A stretch of 64,000 nucleotides of DNA from Saturnia japonica. Taxonomy: Eukaryota; Arthropoda; Insecta; Lepidoptera; Saturniidae. The notes under the pieces were generated by a model. It saw nothing but the letters and a program-made list of their open reading frames with translations. It made no database searches and had not been told where the DNA came from. Both the position numbers and the translations under genes were made by a program. Of the stretch, positions 47,109-58,012 are shown piece by piece (the stretch's first letter is position 1; every line of letters begins with the position of its first letter). Location of the stretch: positions 6,262,001 to 6,326,000 of the forward strand of contig CM065304.1 of NCBI GenBank assembly GCA_033032175.1, written 5' to 3'.

Positions 47109-48450
47109 GATTGTATAAATGTAAATATATACTTCAATGAAAGTAGTTGTAGGTACATTACACAAACTGGCCTGATTAGATGTAGTTCTGGACTTTCCGG
47201 TAGTTAATCACCCTACCACAGCGCCCTCTATCGAGTCTAGATATAGGTAATAAAGGTTACAAATTAATATTTTAAATTAAATAGTACTGTATAATTATAT
47301 TACAACGATCATTGTTATAGAATTTTGACCCCTCAAACCATTGACTTGGTCATTGAATGAAAAGTAACACAAGCAATATTCATCTTTAACGTTCATACTC
47401 ACGATACGAACGATAAACAAATTATCAATTCCCAATACTTTTTTGACAGAATGTATGTGTAATCAGAAAAGTATCTCTTTAATTCAATCAAAATAAATAG
47501 TAATGTGGGGGAATTTTTGGCGAGATCTTAAAGTGACATCTTCTGGTTTTTATTTTTTATTCATTACCTTAGGTTTTTTGACCGTATATTATTTAATATT
47601 GGTGTCAATTTGCGTGTTATAGTTTGGTTGTTGTGCACAAGTGAAGTGTATTAAAAATATAATATAAAGCGGTAAACATACATTTTGGGATGTCATAATA
47701 ACTCCCCAGATAGTTCCGATAAGAGAACCACAATCTTGTCAAAAGACCCAACTTTGTTTAATATAGGAAAATGTTACGAAGGCTTAAAACACAAACAAAA
47801 ACAAGACACTGGCAAGTGCTTTTTGTGGCGCCAAAACAAGAAGAAGAAGAAGTAATGTGGGAATAACTACATAAAATCATCATAATTATGTTTTCTAATA
47901 TCTCTGTTTTGAAATTGGCATTAATATCTTTGCCTGAATTTTTACAAATAAAAAGAAATAGCTTACCGCCAAATTTCGATATATAACCTTTTTCTTTTTC
48001 AAAAAGACACCGCGTGGCGACAAATACAATTGCTTTAAAAAAAATCGAAGTTATTATTTAACTGCGTATGTTATGTTAATAAGTTGACATCAATTCAACA
48101 AAAAATAATTTATTTCAGTATATATAATAATATATAATAATATATAATAATATTATCGCTATATTATAATACTCAATGTTTTTACATATTGTTAATTAAT
48201 GGACATAAAATACAGAATAACAAATTAAAAATGCATTAGGCAGAACAGATTTAAATTCCTTTGCCATTTAACTAAACATTGTATGAAAAAAAAACGTGTT
48301 CATATTTCAAATTGACTTACGTACCTACCTACTTCCTTCCTATAAAGTGAACAGTGAACAAATCTCCGGAGCGTCAGTGAAGAGATACGTGTTACGTAAC
48401 TATAAATTAACGTAATAGTTTTTGTCATATTTAATATATTTCCCTGTATA
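47109..48450. other. Spacer and presumed upstream region of the tandem-exon gene
   Basis: AT-rich, with a 'tatataataa' microsatellite at 48,119-48,150. A TCAGT pentamer at 48,374-48,378, 75 nt before the ATG at 48,451, fits the arthropod initiator consensus, but I see no DPE or TATA element at the right spacing. No other gene is supported. Confidence 0.5.
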
Positions 48451-48935
48451 ATGTCTAATTCGAGTTCATCTATTCATTCTGAAGAGGAGGAATCGGTTAT
48501 TCATTATGCAGCGGAAAGAAATAATCTTAAAAAGATTATATTTCAATGGCGGCAAAGCGAACAGACACCATGTGAGTTCATTTGAAATATTTTTGTACAA
48601 TTTATTTATATGGTTTATGTTTTGTTATGATACTTTATAATTATATTCATATTTTTATATATCGTTAAGTTGCTTTTTTAGACTGGACACCGCCGCGTCA
48701 ATGTGATATGTCGACACAACCTCCACTGGAGGTACCTCTTTCAGGTAATTCAGATGAAATACTTTCTATTGTCTTGCAATATATAATGTTCTCAGTAATT
48801 CATTTACATTCTGTCATCTGTAAAAAGATTCGTGTTCCTGTACGTCGAGCCCTCCACCACCACTATTAATAGAACGAGAGCCTGAAGTGAATCGACACGA
48901 CGATCCGGAGCGTAACCAACTGGAATCTGAGTCTG
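48451..48935 (+). CDS. Leader exons 1-3 of the tandem-exon gene
   Basis: ATG at 48,451 follows 'tccctgtata'. Exon 1 (121 nt) ends at donor GTGAGT (48,572) with QWRQSEQTP. Exon 2 (48,682-48,744) reads YWTPPRQCDMSTQPPLEVPL. Exon 3 (48,828-48,935) reads DSCSCTSSPPPPLLI and ends QLESES before GTAAGT. Each junction leaves one base, so phase 1 is set from exon 1 onward and matches the repeat exons. The ATG was chosen because the frame joins through both introns without a stop. Confidence 0.6.
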
Positions 48936-51900
48936 GTAAGTTTTTGTTATTGTATTAATGTTCACACTTGACCACAAAACTCAATGATGACAGTATAATA
49001 ATCCATGAAGGTTCATTGAAGGTGGTACGATGTCCACTGTACAGGGTACGTTTTAGCTATTCCTGCTCCCCTGGGGTAATTAAGTGTTCCGATGTTGCAG
49101 GAGCTATAGCATAAATCTTGGGCCACATTGTCACTTAAAATCAGGTGAGATTGTTAAACCAACCGCTAAACGCTAAAACTATCATCGGATAGGACTGCAG
49201 TCTTCCTTAATAAATTGTTACGAATTTCCGTAGCTACTTCTATTATTGATCTTCGACTCTGTCAGCCACCTAGTTTTCGAGTCAACTACCAACATCTCGG
49301 TGCTCACCATTATTTTTGGATCGTTATGTTATCGTAAGCTACAGTGCCGTGATGCAATAAAACTCCTAGATAGATAAAAATTGAAAAAAAAAAACTCAAA
49401 CTATATGTTTACATTTCTCTCCGTATTTGTGAAGCTCTTATTAAAATATAATTACACAGGAATGTAGTTTAATAGCATTTATTTATTCATGACGTTATTT
49501 CTGCAGACACGTCGGCAATTGAAGAAGAAGATGTACCAGATGCATCAAGATCTGACCAGGAGACTGTAATAGTATCAGGTAGGTTAGATCCATTCGATCA
49601 TATTTTATTTATGACTTCTCTAGGAAATCATCGTTTTTAGTTTCGAGTGCGATATTTTCTTTTTTCCTTTGTGAGTGATAAAATTGGTTAGGTTTCATAA
49701 CGCACGAGCCGAGCGGACGGTGGGAGCGGCTGGCGATTGCTAAAAACAAATAATTATTCGTTAAAAATTGATACCAAACTCCTAGATGGATAGACTTACG
49801 TCTATCTAATCAGTTATGAGGGCATTCAAAATTAAAACACAGCTCAATTACTACTTTTTCACATTTCTCTCCGTATTTGTGAAGCTCTTATTAAAATATA
49901 ATACACATGAATGTAGTTTAATAGCATTTATTTATTCATAACGTTGTTTCTTCAGACACGTCGGCAATGGAAGAAGAAGATGTACCAGATGCATCAATAT
50001 CTGACCAGGAGACTGTAATACTATCAGGTAGGTTAGATTCATTCGATCATATTTTATTTATGACTTCTCTAGGAAATCATCGTTTTTAGTTTCGAGTGCG
50101 ATATTTTCTTTTTTCCTTTGTGAGTGATAAAATTGGTTAGGTTAGGTTTGAACAGCGATCATAACGCACGAGCCGAGCGGACGGTGGGAGCGGCTGGCGA
50201 TTGTTAAAAACAAATAATTATTCGTTAAAAATTCATACCAAACTCCTAGATGGATAGACTTACGTCTATCTAATCAGTTATGAGGGCATTCCAAATTAAA
50301 ACAAAGCTCAATTACTACTTTTTCACATTTCTCTCCGTATTTGTGAAGCTCTTATTAAAATATAATACACATGAATGTAGTTTAATAGCATTTTTTTATT
50401 CATGACGTTGTTTCTTCAGACATGTCGGATATGGAAGAAGAAGATATACCAGATGCAACAATATCTGACCAGGAGACTGTAATACTATCAGGTAGGTTAG
50501 ATTCATTCGATCATATTTTATTTATGACTTCTCTAGGAAATCATCGTTTTTAGTTTCGAGTGCGATATTTTCTTTTTTCCTTTGTGAGTGATAAAATTGG
50601 TTAGGTTAGGTTTGAACAGCGATCATAACGCACGAGCCGAGCGGACGGTGGGAGCGGCTGGCGATTGTTAAAAACAAATAATTATTCGTTAAAAATTCAT
50701 ACCAAACTCCTAGATGGATAGACTTACGTCTATCTAATCAGTTATGAGGGCATTCCAAATTAAAACAAAGCTCAATTACTACTTTTTCACATTTCTCTCC
50801 GTATTTGTGAAGCTCTTATTAAAATATAATACACATGAATGTAGTTTAATAGCATTTTTTTATTCATGACGTTGTTTCTTCAGACATGTCGGATATGGAA
50901 GAAGAAGATATACCAGATGCAACAATATCTGACCAGGAGACTGTAATACTATCAGGTAGGTTAGATTCATTCGATCATATTTTATTTATGACTTCTCTAG
51001 GAAATCATCGTTTTTTGTTTCGAGTGCGATATTTTCTTTTTTCCTTTGTGAGTGATAAAATTGGTTAGGTTAGGTTTGAACAGCGATCATAACGCACGAG
51101 CCGAGCGGACGGTGGGAGCGGCTGGCGATTGTTAAAAACAAATAATTATTCGTTAAAAATTCATACCAAACTCCTAGATGGATAGACTTACGTCTATCTA
51201 ATCAGTTATGAGGGCATTCCAAATTAAAACAAAGCTCAATTACTACTTTTTCACATTTCTCTCCGTATTTGTGAAGCTCTTATTAAAATATAATACACAT
51301 GAATGTAGTTTAATAGCATTTTTTTATTCATGACGTTGTTTCTTCAGACATGTCGGATATGGAAGAAGAAGATATACCAGATGCAACAATATCTGACCAG
51401 GAGACTGTAATACTATCAGGTAGGTTAGATTCATTCGATCATATTTTATTTATGACTTCTCTAGGAAATCATCGTTTTTTGTTTCGAGTGCGATATTTTC
51501 TTTTTTCCTTTGTGAGTGATAAAATTGGTTAGGTTAGGTTTCAACAGCGATCATAACGCACGAGCCGAGCGGACGGTGGGAGCGGCTGGCGATTGTTGAA
51601 AACAAATAATTATTCGTTGAAAATTCATACAAAACTCCTAGATGGATAGACTTACGTCTATCTAATCAGTTATGAGGGTATTCAAAATTAAAAAAAGCTC
51701 AATTACTATTATACTTTTTCATATTTCTCTCCGTATTTGTGAAGCTCTTATTAAAATATAATAAACATGAATGTAGTTTAATAGCATTTATTTATTCATG
51801 ACGTTGTTTCTTCAGACACGTCGGCAATTGATGAAGAAGATGTACCAGATGCATCAATATCTGACCAGGAGACTGTAATACTATCAGGTAGGTTAGATTC

Positions 51901-54522
51901 ATTCGATCATATTTTATTTATGACTTCTCTAGGAAATCATCGTTTTTTGTTTCGAGTGCGATATTTTTTTTTCCTTTGTGAGTGATAAAATTGGTTAGGT
52001 TAGGTTTCAACAGCGATCATAACGCACGAGCCGAGCGGACGGTGGGAGCGGCTGGCGATTGTTGAAAACAAATAATTATTCGTTGAAAATTCATACAAAA
52101 CTCCTAGATGGATAGACCTACGTCTATCTAATCAGTTATGAGGGTATTCAAAATTAAAAAAAGCTCAATTACTGTTATACTTTTTCATATTTCTCTCCGT
52201 ATTTGTGAAGCTCTTATTAAAATATAATACACATGAATGTAGTTTAATAGCATTTATTTATTCATGACGTTGTTTCTTCAGACACGTCGGCAATTGATGA
52301 AGAAGATGTACCAGATGCATCAATATCTGACCAGGAGACTGTAATACTATCAGGTAGGTTAGATTCGTTCGATCATATTTTATTTATGACTTCTCTAGGA
52401 AATCATCGTTTTTTGTTTCGAGTGCGATATTTTCTTTTTTCGTTTGTGAGTGATAAAATTGGTTAGGTTAGGTTTGAACAGCGATCATAACGCACGAGCC
52501 GAGCGGACGGTGGGAGCGGCTGGCGATTGTTGAAAACAAATAATTATTCGTTGAAAATTCATACAAAACTCCTAGATGGATAGACCTACGTCTATCTAAT
52601 CAGTTATGAGTGTATTCAAAATTAAAAAAAGCTCAATTACTATTATACTTTTTCATATTTCTCTCCGTATTTGTGAAGCTCTTATTAAAATATAATACAC
52701 ATGAATGTAGTTTAATAGCATTTATTTATTCATGACGTTGTTTCTTCAGACACGTCGGCAATTGAAGAAGAAGATGTACCAGATGCAGCAATGTCTGACC
52801 AGGAGACTGTAATACTATCAGGTAGGTTAGATTCATTCGATCATATTTTATTTATGACTTCTCTAGGAAATCATCGTTTTTTGTTTCGAGTGCGATATTT
52901 TCTTTTTCCCTTTGTGAGTGATAAAATTGGTTAGGTTCGAGCCGAGCAGACAGCGGGAGCGGCTGGTGATTGCTAAAAACAAATAATTATTCGTTAAAAA
53001 ATCATACCAAACTCCTAGATGGATAGACTTACGTCTATCTAATCAGTTATGAGGGTATTCAAAATTAAAACAAAGCTCAATTACTACTTTTTCACATTTC
53101 TCTCCGTATTTGTGAAGCTCTTATTAAAATATAATACACATGAATGTAGTTTAATAGCATTTATTTATTCATGACGTTGTTTCTTCAGACACGTCGGCAA
53201 TTGAAGAAGAAGATGTACCAGATGCAGCAATGTCTGACCAGGAGACTGTAATACTATCAGGTAGGTTAGATTCATTCGATCATATTTTATTTATGACTTC
53301 TCTAGGAAATCATCGTTTTTTGTTTCGAGTGCGATATTTTCTTTTTCCCTTTGTGAGTGATAAAATTGGTTAGGTTAGGTTTGAACAGCGATCATAACGC
53401 ACGAGCCGAGCGGACGGTGGGAGCGGCTGGCGATTGTTGAAAACAAATAATTATTCGTTGAAAATTCATACAAAACTCCTAGATGGATAGACCTACGTCT
53501 ATCTAATCAGTTATGAGGGTATTCAAAATTAAAAAAAGCTCAATTACTACTTTTTCACATTTCTCTCCGTATTTGTGAAGCTCTTATTAAAATATAATAC
53601 ACATGAATGTAGTTTAATAGCATTTATTTATTCATGACGTTGTTTCTTCAGACAGAACAGCGATCATAACGCACGAGCCGAGCGGACCGCGGGAGCGGCT
53701 GGCGATTGTTAAAAACAAATAATTATTCGTTAAAAATTCATACCAAACTCCTAGATGGATAGACTTACGTCTATCTAATCAGTTATGAGGGTATTCAAAA
53801 TTAAAACAAAGCTCAATTACTATAATACTTTTTCACATTTCTCTCCGTATTTGTGAAGCTCTTATTAAAATATAATACACATGAATGTAGTTTAATAGCA
53901 TTTATTTATTCATGACGTTGTTTCTTCAGACACGTCGGCAATGGAAGAAGAAGATGTATCAGATGCATAAAGATCTGACCAAGAGATAATAAAACAATCA
54001 GGTAGGTTAGATGCATTCGATCTAATTTTATTGGTAAAATATAAAATTTCTCTAGTAAATCATCGTATGGTTTTGGAAATTTTTTTGAACTAGCGACAAA
54101 ATGAATAGTTGACTCCAAAAACGTGGCAGTGACCGGCTCAGTTTTAGAACCGCTATTGTCGAGTTCAGACTCCTAAATTTTTTTTCATTGTATTTTGTAA
54201 TTTTTTAGGTACATGGGTATTGTGTTAGGTTCTATAATAAACTTCCTAAGTACGTGAAGCCAGTTTTATTGTAGAATAAGTATTAAAGGATGGATCATTC
54301 ATTACGTGAATGCCGGTGATGTCTCGAAATAACTTCCTCTCTTTACATCAAATGAAAATAATAATGACTTTAATACAATATAAATGTATATAAATAAAAT
54401 GATTGTTGTTTGCATGTGCGCGCATCAAGCTAAAACGACTGGTTAGATCTTGATATTTTCTTTTTGTCTATCGAACAGATTCGTCCGGGTCTTCAAGTTC
54501 CTTGCCGTCGTTGATAATTTGA
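48451..54522 (+). CDS. Unrecognised gene built on a tandem array of 72-nt exons
   Basis: Predicted exons: 48,451-48,571, 48,682-48,744, 48,828-48,935, then nine 72-nt exons starting at 49,507, 49,956, 50,420, 50,884, 51,348, 51,816, 52,282, 52,750 and 53,189, then 54,479-54,522 (TGA at 54,520-54,522). All junctions are GT-AG and all internal introns after exon 1 are phase 1. The total is 984 nt, 327 residues. The leader is serine- and glutamate-rich (MSNSSSSIHSEEEESVIHYA), then proline-rich (SSPPPPLLIEREPEVNRHDD). The repeat is an acidic 24-mer such as DTSAIEEEDVPDASISDQET plus VILS. The end is DSSGSSSSLPSLII. No signal peptide, membrane span or known domain is visible. The product may be an intrinsically disordered acidic protein; its function is unknown to me. 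A decayed copy of the repeat exon (53,930-54,001) must be skipped for the terminal exon to be used. Confidence 0.6.
53640..53929 (+). pseudogene. Array unit that has lost its exon
   Basis: The acceptor and first exon bases ('ttgtttcttcagacag') are followed directly by the intron phrase 'aacagcgatcataacgcacg'. The exon body, the donor and the first part of the intron are deleted. The rest of the unit is normal. This leaves an acceptor without a paired donor. Confidence 0.85.
53930..54001 (+). pseudogene. Last array exon, with an in-frame stop
   Basis: Still 72 nt with intact acceptor and donor 'gtaggttag', but the 14th codon is TAA (53,968-53,970), a serine, threonine or alanine codon in other copies. 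The end has drifted to QEIIKQS. Phase is 1 to 1, so skipping it keeps the frame into the terminal exon; including it would end the protein at DTSAMEEEDVSDA. Confidence 0.8.
54479..54522 (+). CDS. Probable terminal exon of the tandem-exon gene
   Basis: A strong acceptor, 'ttttctttttgtctatcgaacag', precedes a phase-1 start that reads DSSGSSSSLPSLII and TGA (54,520-54,522). The serine-rich style resembles exon 3. The copia LTR begins 39 bp later, at 54,562. Confidence 0.5.
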
Positions 54523-54561
54523 GCCTCAGAAAAAAAAGCACGATGAACCTGGTCGAGAAAC

Positions 54562-54760
54562 TGTTATGTAACGAGAATGTCGGTTCAATAAAGTATTTTA
54601 TAGAATTATATATGGCAACCCCGACACTAGACATATTCTGTTTTCCCATGGACGCCGCACGAACTGTAAGTGCATTAAGTAAATTGTCTTCATATATATA
54701 GTCTTCATTAATAAAGCAGTGATTTGGCCATACGCTACTTTTATTAACAAAGTCCTAACA
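54562..54760 (+). repeat. Copia 5' LTR
   Basis: 199 bp, TG to CA (TGTTATG ... CCTAACA). It holds two AATAAA signals (54,587 and 54,711). Because the neighbouring gene's stop is 39 bp upstream and in the same orientation, these could serve as its polyadenylation signals. Confidence 0.92.
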
Positions 54761-54778
54761 GGTTATGGGCCCAGTAAA
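54761..54778 (+). promoter_or_regulatory. Copia primer-binding site
   Basis: 'ggttatgggcccagtaaa' directly after the left LTR. It is close to the primer-binding site of Drosophila copia, which pairs with an internal part of initiator methionine tRNA. Confidence 0.7.
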
Positions 54779-54965
54779 GGCCGTAACACTGTTTTAGGTG
54801 AAGACGGGTGTGGCGTGAAACGAGGCGGCGTGGGTGGTTGGTTAGGTTACCGGTGGCGGCTGCGTCGGGCAATGCGTTCTGAGGTGAAGATACCAGGTGC
54901 AGGTATTAATCAGAAAATCAGGCGTTGGTGTTGTCGAACGGTAAAATTTTTTTGTTGATAAAGTC

Positions 54966-55937
54966 ATGGATCAGCAAGGGAATACAACCACGGGAGTCAT
55001 CAAGCTGGAGGAACTACGAAATTGGAACATGTGAAAATTTCAGATATCAGTTCTGATGAGGAGCATGGAGGTATTTTCAGTAGTAAATAGTACTGAAGTG
55101 AAAACTGATAAGAACAATGAAGAGTGGAATAAAAAGGATATAAAAGCTCAGAGTCTTATCGTTACGAGGCTCAGTGAAGGTGCTATGGTACACATCTTAA
55201 CATGTGGGACGGCTTCAGATATGTGGAACAAGCTACACAGCGTCTATGAGCAGAAAAGTAGTACGAGTATACATATGTTGCAACAGCGCATCTTCAATTT
55301 TAAGTTTGATGAAGGGAAAGATATGCCAACATTTCTGGCTCATGTACAAGAGATGACAAGTCAACTTAAGGAAGCTGGAGAAGGTGTTTCAGATAAGTTC
55401 ATAGTAACAAAGGTGCTGATGTCTCTGCCGGACAAGTACAAGCATTTCATCTCAGCGTGGGAGTCTGTGGATCCTGCAAGACAGTCGTACGATGAGCTTG
55501 TTGGTCGACTCTTGGTGGAGGAAGACCGAATGAAGTCGAGAGGCAGTGACGGTTGTGAAGAAGATGTTGCTATGGTTACAGCTAAAGGTAGAAGTAATTT
55601 TAAATGCCCCAAATGCGGTCGTCCTGGACATTTTATTAAAAATTGTAAAAGTAGTGATAACCATACCAGTAAAAGTAATATAAAAAAATGTTTTACATGT
55701 AACCAGATAGGTCATTTTAAAAGGGAATGTCCTAAGCGTAACGGTAATGTTATGAATAGTAATAGTAATGCATTCATTGTAAACGCGTTTCTGAACGAAT
55801 TAAATCAAAGTAATCATAGTTGGTTAGCTGACAGCGGAGCTAGTGAGCACATGACGTTTGAGAGAAATGTTTTTGTTACCTATAATACGATGTTAGAACA
55901 AAATAGATTTGTTAATGTTGGTGATGGTGACCAAAAA
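54966..55937 (+). pseudogene. Copia gag and protease, broken
   Basis: ATG at 54,966. An in-frame TGA at 55,032-55,034 interrupts the N-terminus; the same frame then stays open. Copia gag features are visible (EWNKKDIKAQSLIVTRLSEG, MPTFLAHVQEMTSQL). There are two CCHC zinc knuckles, CPKCGRPGHFIKNC and CFTCNQIGHFKREC, then the aspartic protease active site SWLADSGASEHMT. The coding sequence stops being copia-like at about 55,937, where the nested element begins. Confidence 0.88.
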
Positions 55938-56014
55938 AATTACTACCCCAGGAGGGTACCAGCTCTGCTGGAGAATCCCTCCCCGGGCAAAGCCTGGGCT
56001 GCCCCACGTTTTCT

Positions 56015-56040
56015 GGGGGGGGGGGGGGGGGGGGGGGGGG
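56015..56040 (+). repeat. 26-nt poly-G tract
   Basis: An uninterrupted G26 run in the 5' region of the R1-clade element, between 'cacgttttct' and 'caaagttttg'. Such a run can form stacked quadruplexes and is prone to length errors in sequencing. Confidence 0.9.
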
Positions 56041-56227
56041 CAAAGTTTTGCACGATGATTTAAATACGACGACTAAGGCGAACTTAAGGACTGACGGAAA
56101 AGCTAAAACGATAACTCTGGCAAATCCACAACTGACAACTGAGGTGCCCACTGTGGTCCTGGAGAGGGACGTACCGCTTGACCGATTTGCGGTCCAGCAC
56201 TGGTCCGAAACCTCCAGTAGCCTAGCG

Positions 56228-58012
56228 ATGTCGTCTGCTGATTGCAGAAAGCGGACACATATAGAGGATGGTGCCGATGCGAAAGGGGCGGAAATTCCGC
56301 CTCCTAGCAAAGTAACCACGGCGCAAAGAGGTAAAACCCGTGTCCCGGGCTCATCTGCTAGGGTAACACGTACTGTAGTGGTAGGCGAGGCAAGAGAGGC
56401 GTCTGATGTTGCGGATCCGGTGGTGCTTGAGAGGATTGAACACCTCGACCCAGAGAGTCTCAGGGCGCTTGCCAACGAGAAGACGGACGCGATCCTTGAC
56501 GTGGCCAAGAAATCTGGCCACCTAAAGGGTACGTTCGTCAAAGCTCTAAAGGAAGCGGCCTGGACTCTTCAGGAGGTTACTGCCACTGCCCTTGCGCGCA
56601 CGGTGGCTCAGGAGACCCTCATCCTCCGGCACGAGATGAGGAAACTCCGTCAGGAGCTCGATAAGCTCAAGGCGGAGCTCGAATCGTTACGCGGACGGAG
56701 TGAGGTTCTACCTGCGCCTTCATTGCCGCAAGCGCCGGAATCTCGGGGACATGAACCTCTAATGGAAAAGATAATGGACGCTATGGGGGCCCAAATGGAG
56801 AGGATGGAGCGGTCCCTTCGGGTCTCAATGCGGGAGGTTGTGGCCGCCCGCATTGAGGCCCTAGATGATCGGCTTCTCCCCGCCAAAGTGGTTCGCCCCC
56901 CATTGGCTGCCGATAGGAAGCCAGATGCATGTGGCGCTACCTCAAGGCCTGTTGGCCCCAAGGCTTCACGACGCAAGGCCGCGAGGCTGAAAGTTGCGAT
57001 ACCCGACTCTGCACCTCGTGTGGAGGGTGAGGATTCTGCCGAACATCCCCAGGAGCCTCTGGGAATGGAGTGGGCAATGCCGGGGGCTAGTGCACCTGCT
57101 GCAGTCCCTGCAGCTGCTGATGTTGTCGGATGGACTACTGTGTCCCGCCGCCGTCGGAAAAAGAAGCCTTTAGCGATGCCGGGGGCTGCCACCGCTGTGG
57201 CTCCTGCTACCGTTGGGAGGGTGCTTGGGTGTAAGCCCAATGCGAAGCTCCCCTCGACACCACGCTCAGCTGCAGTGGTCATCACACTGCAACCAGAGGC
57301 CTTGGCGGGGGGACTAAGCTACAGGGACGCTTTCTTAAAGGTACGAGAGCATGTAGCGTTGGCGGACCTCGGCATCGAGGCTATTTCAAGTCGGTCCACA
57401 GCCACGGGATCTAGGGTCATCATTATCCTTGGCTCTCGTGGTTCCGAGCAGGCGGATCAGTTGGCTGAACAGTTACGGACAGCACTCGGGGACGTGGCCA
57501 CCGTGGCCAGGCATATCAAAAAGGCGAACATACGTGTGCTGGGGATTGATGACTCGGTGTCAGTCGAGGAGGTGGTGGCAGCTGCGGCCAAGAAAGGAGG
57601 CTGTGAGCCAGCCCTTATCAGAGCTGGTGAAATACGCACATATGGCAGGGGCATGGGAGCGGTGCACTTATCGCTCCCAGTCGCCGCTGCACGGGCGCTG
57701 GTTGAGGCAGGCCGTCTGTTGGTCGGGTGGAGTTCGGCGCGTGTGCGCCTTTTGGAGAGTGGGCCCATGCGCTGTTTCAAGTGCATGGGTGTGGGACACA
57801 CGCGCCCGCTCTGCCCGTCAACAGTGGACCGAGGGGAGCTGTGCTTCAGATGCGGGCAAGCCGGACATAAGGCGTTCAGTTGCAAAGCTGAAAAGCTTAA
57901 CTGCGCCTTGTGCGCTGACGCTGGCAGGCCGTCGGGGCACTACATGGGGGGAGCGGCTTGCAGGCCGCCAGACCCATCCAAGCGAGGAGCACCAGCACCG
58001 AGACCTCCTTAG
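56228..58012 (+). CDS. R1-clade ORF1 (gag-like) protein, intact
   Basis: Starting at the ATG at 56,228 gives 594 residues (the frame is open from 56,048). A coiled coil lies at about residues 128-158 (HEMRKLRQELDKLKAELESL). Three C-terminal zinc knuckles begin at about residue 516: CFKCMGVGHTRPLC, CFRCGQAGHKAFSC, then CALCADAGRPSGHYMGGAAC. This triple set with the preceding L-L-V-G-W-x-x-A-R-V segment is the hallmark of R1/TRAS/SART ORF1, an RNA-binding protein that packages the element transcript. There is no stop or frameshift, in contrast to the copia around it. The start is a choice; a non-ATG upstream start is possible. Confidence 0.85.
   Translation: MSSADCRKRTHIEDGADAKGAEIPPPSKVTTAQRGKTRVPGSSARVTRTVVVGEAREASDVADPVVLERIEHLDPESLRALANEKTDAILDVAKKSGHLKGTFVKALKEAAWTLQEVTATALARTVAQETLILRHEMRKLRQELDKLKAELESLRGRSEVLPAPSLPQAPESRGHEPLMEKIMDAMGAQMERMERSLRVSMREVVAARIEALDDRLLPAKVVRPPLAADRKPDACGATSRPVGPKASRRKAARLKVAIPDSAPRVEGEDSAEHPQEPLGMEWAMPGASAPAAVPAAADVVGWTTVSRRRRKKKPLAMPGAATAVAPATVGRVLGCKPNAKLPSTPRSAAVVITLQPEALAGGLSYRDAFLKVREHVALADLGIEAISSRSTATGSRVIIILGSRGSEQADQLAEQLRTALGDVATVARHIKKANIRVLGIDDSVSVEEVVAAAAKKGGCEPALIRAGEIRTYGRGMGAVHLSLPVAAARALVEAGRLLVGWSSARVRLLESGPMRCFKCMGVGHTRPLCPSTVDRGELCFRCGQAGHKAFSCKAEKLNCALCADAGRPSGHYMGGAACRPPDPSKRGAPAPRPP

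Larger units (their letters stand above)
49411..54060 (+). repeat. Tandem array of 440-470-bp exon-intron units (11 units)
   Basis: Each unit holds 'ttgtttcttcag' (acceptor), the 72-nt exon, donor 'gtaggttag', then a near-identical intron with 'catattttatttatgacttc', 'cgcacgagccgagcggacgg' and 'ctcctagatggatagact'. The spacing between exon starts is 449, 464, 464, 464, 468, 466, 468 and 439, then 741 across a unit that has lost its exon. Copies 3, 4 and 5 have identical exons, as do 6 and 7, and 8 and 9, which suggests unequal crossing-over or gene conversion. The introns carry few differences between adjacent units, so expansion is recent. Confidence 0.95.

Noticed and set aside
49411..54060. 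Regular 460-bp repeats considered as CRISPR or satellite DNA
   Set aside because: Units are far too long for CRISPR and contain a conserved reading frame with splice sites, unlike a plain satellite.
54719..54958. ORF after the copia left LTR
   Set aside because: It spans the LTR end, primer-binding site and leader; no gag similarity, and real gag starts at 54,966.
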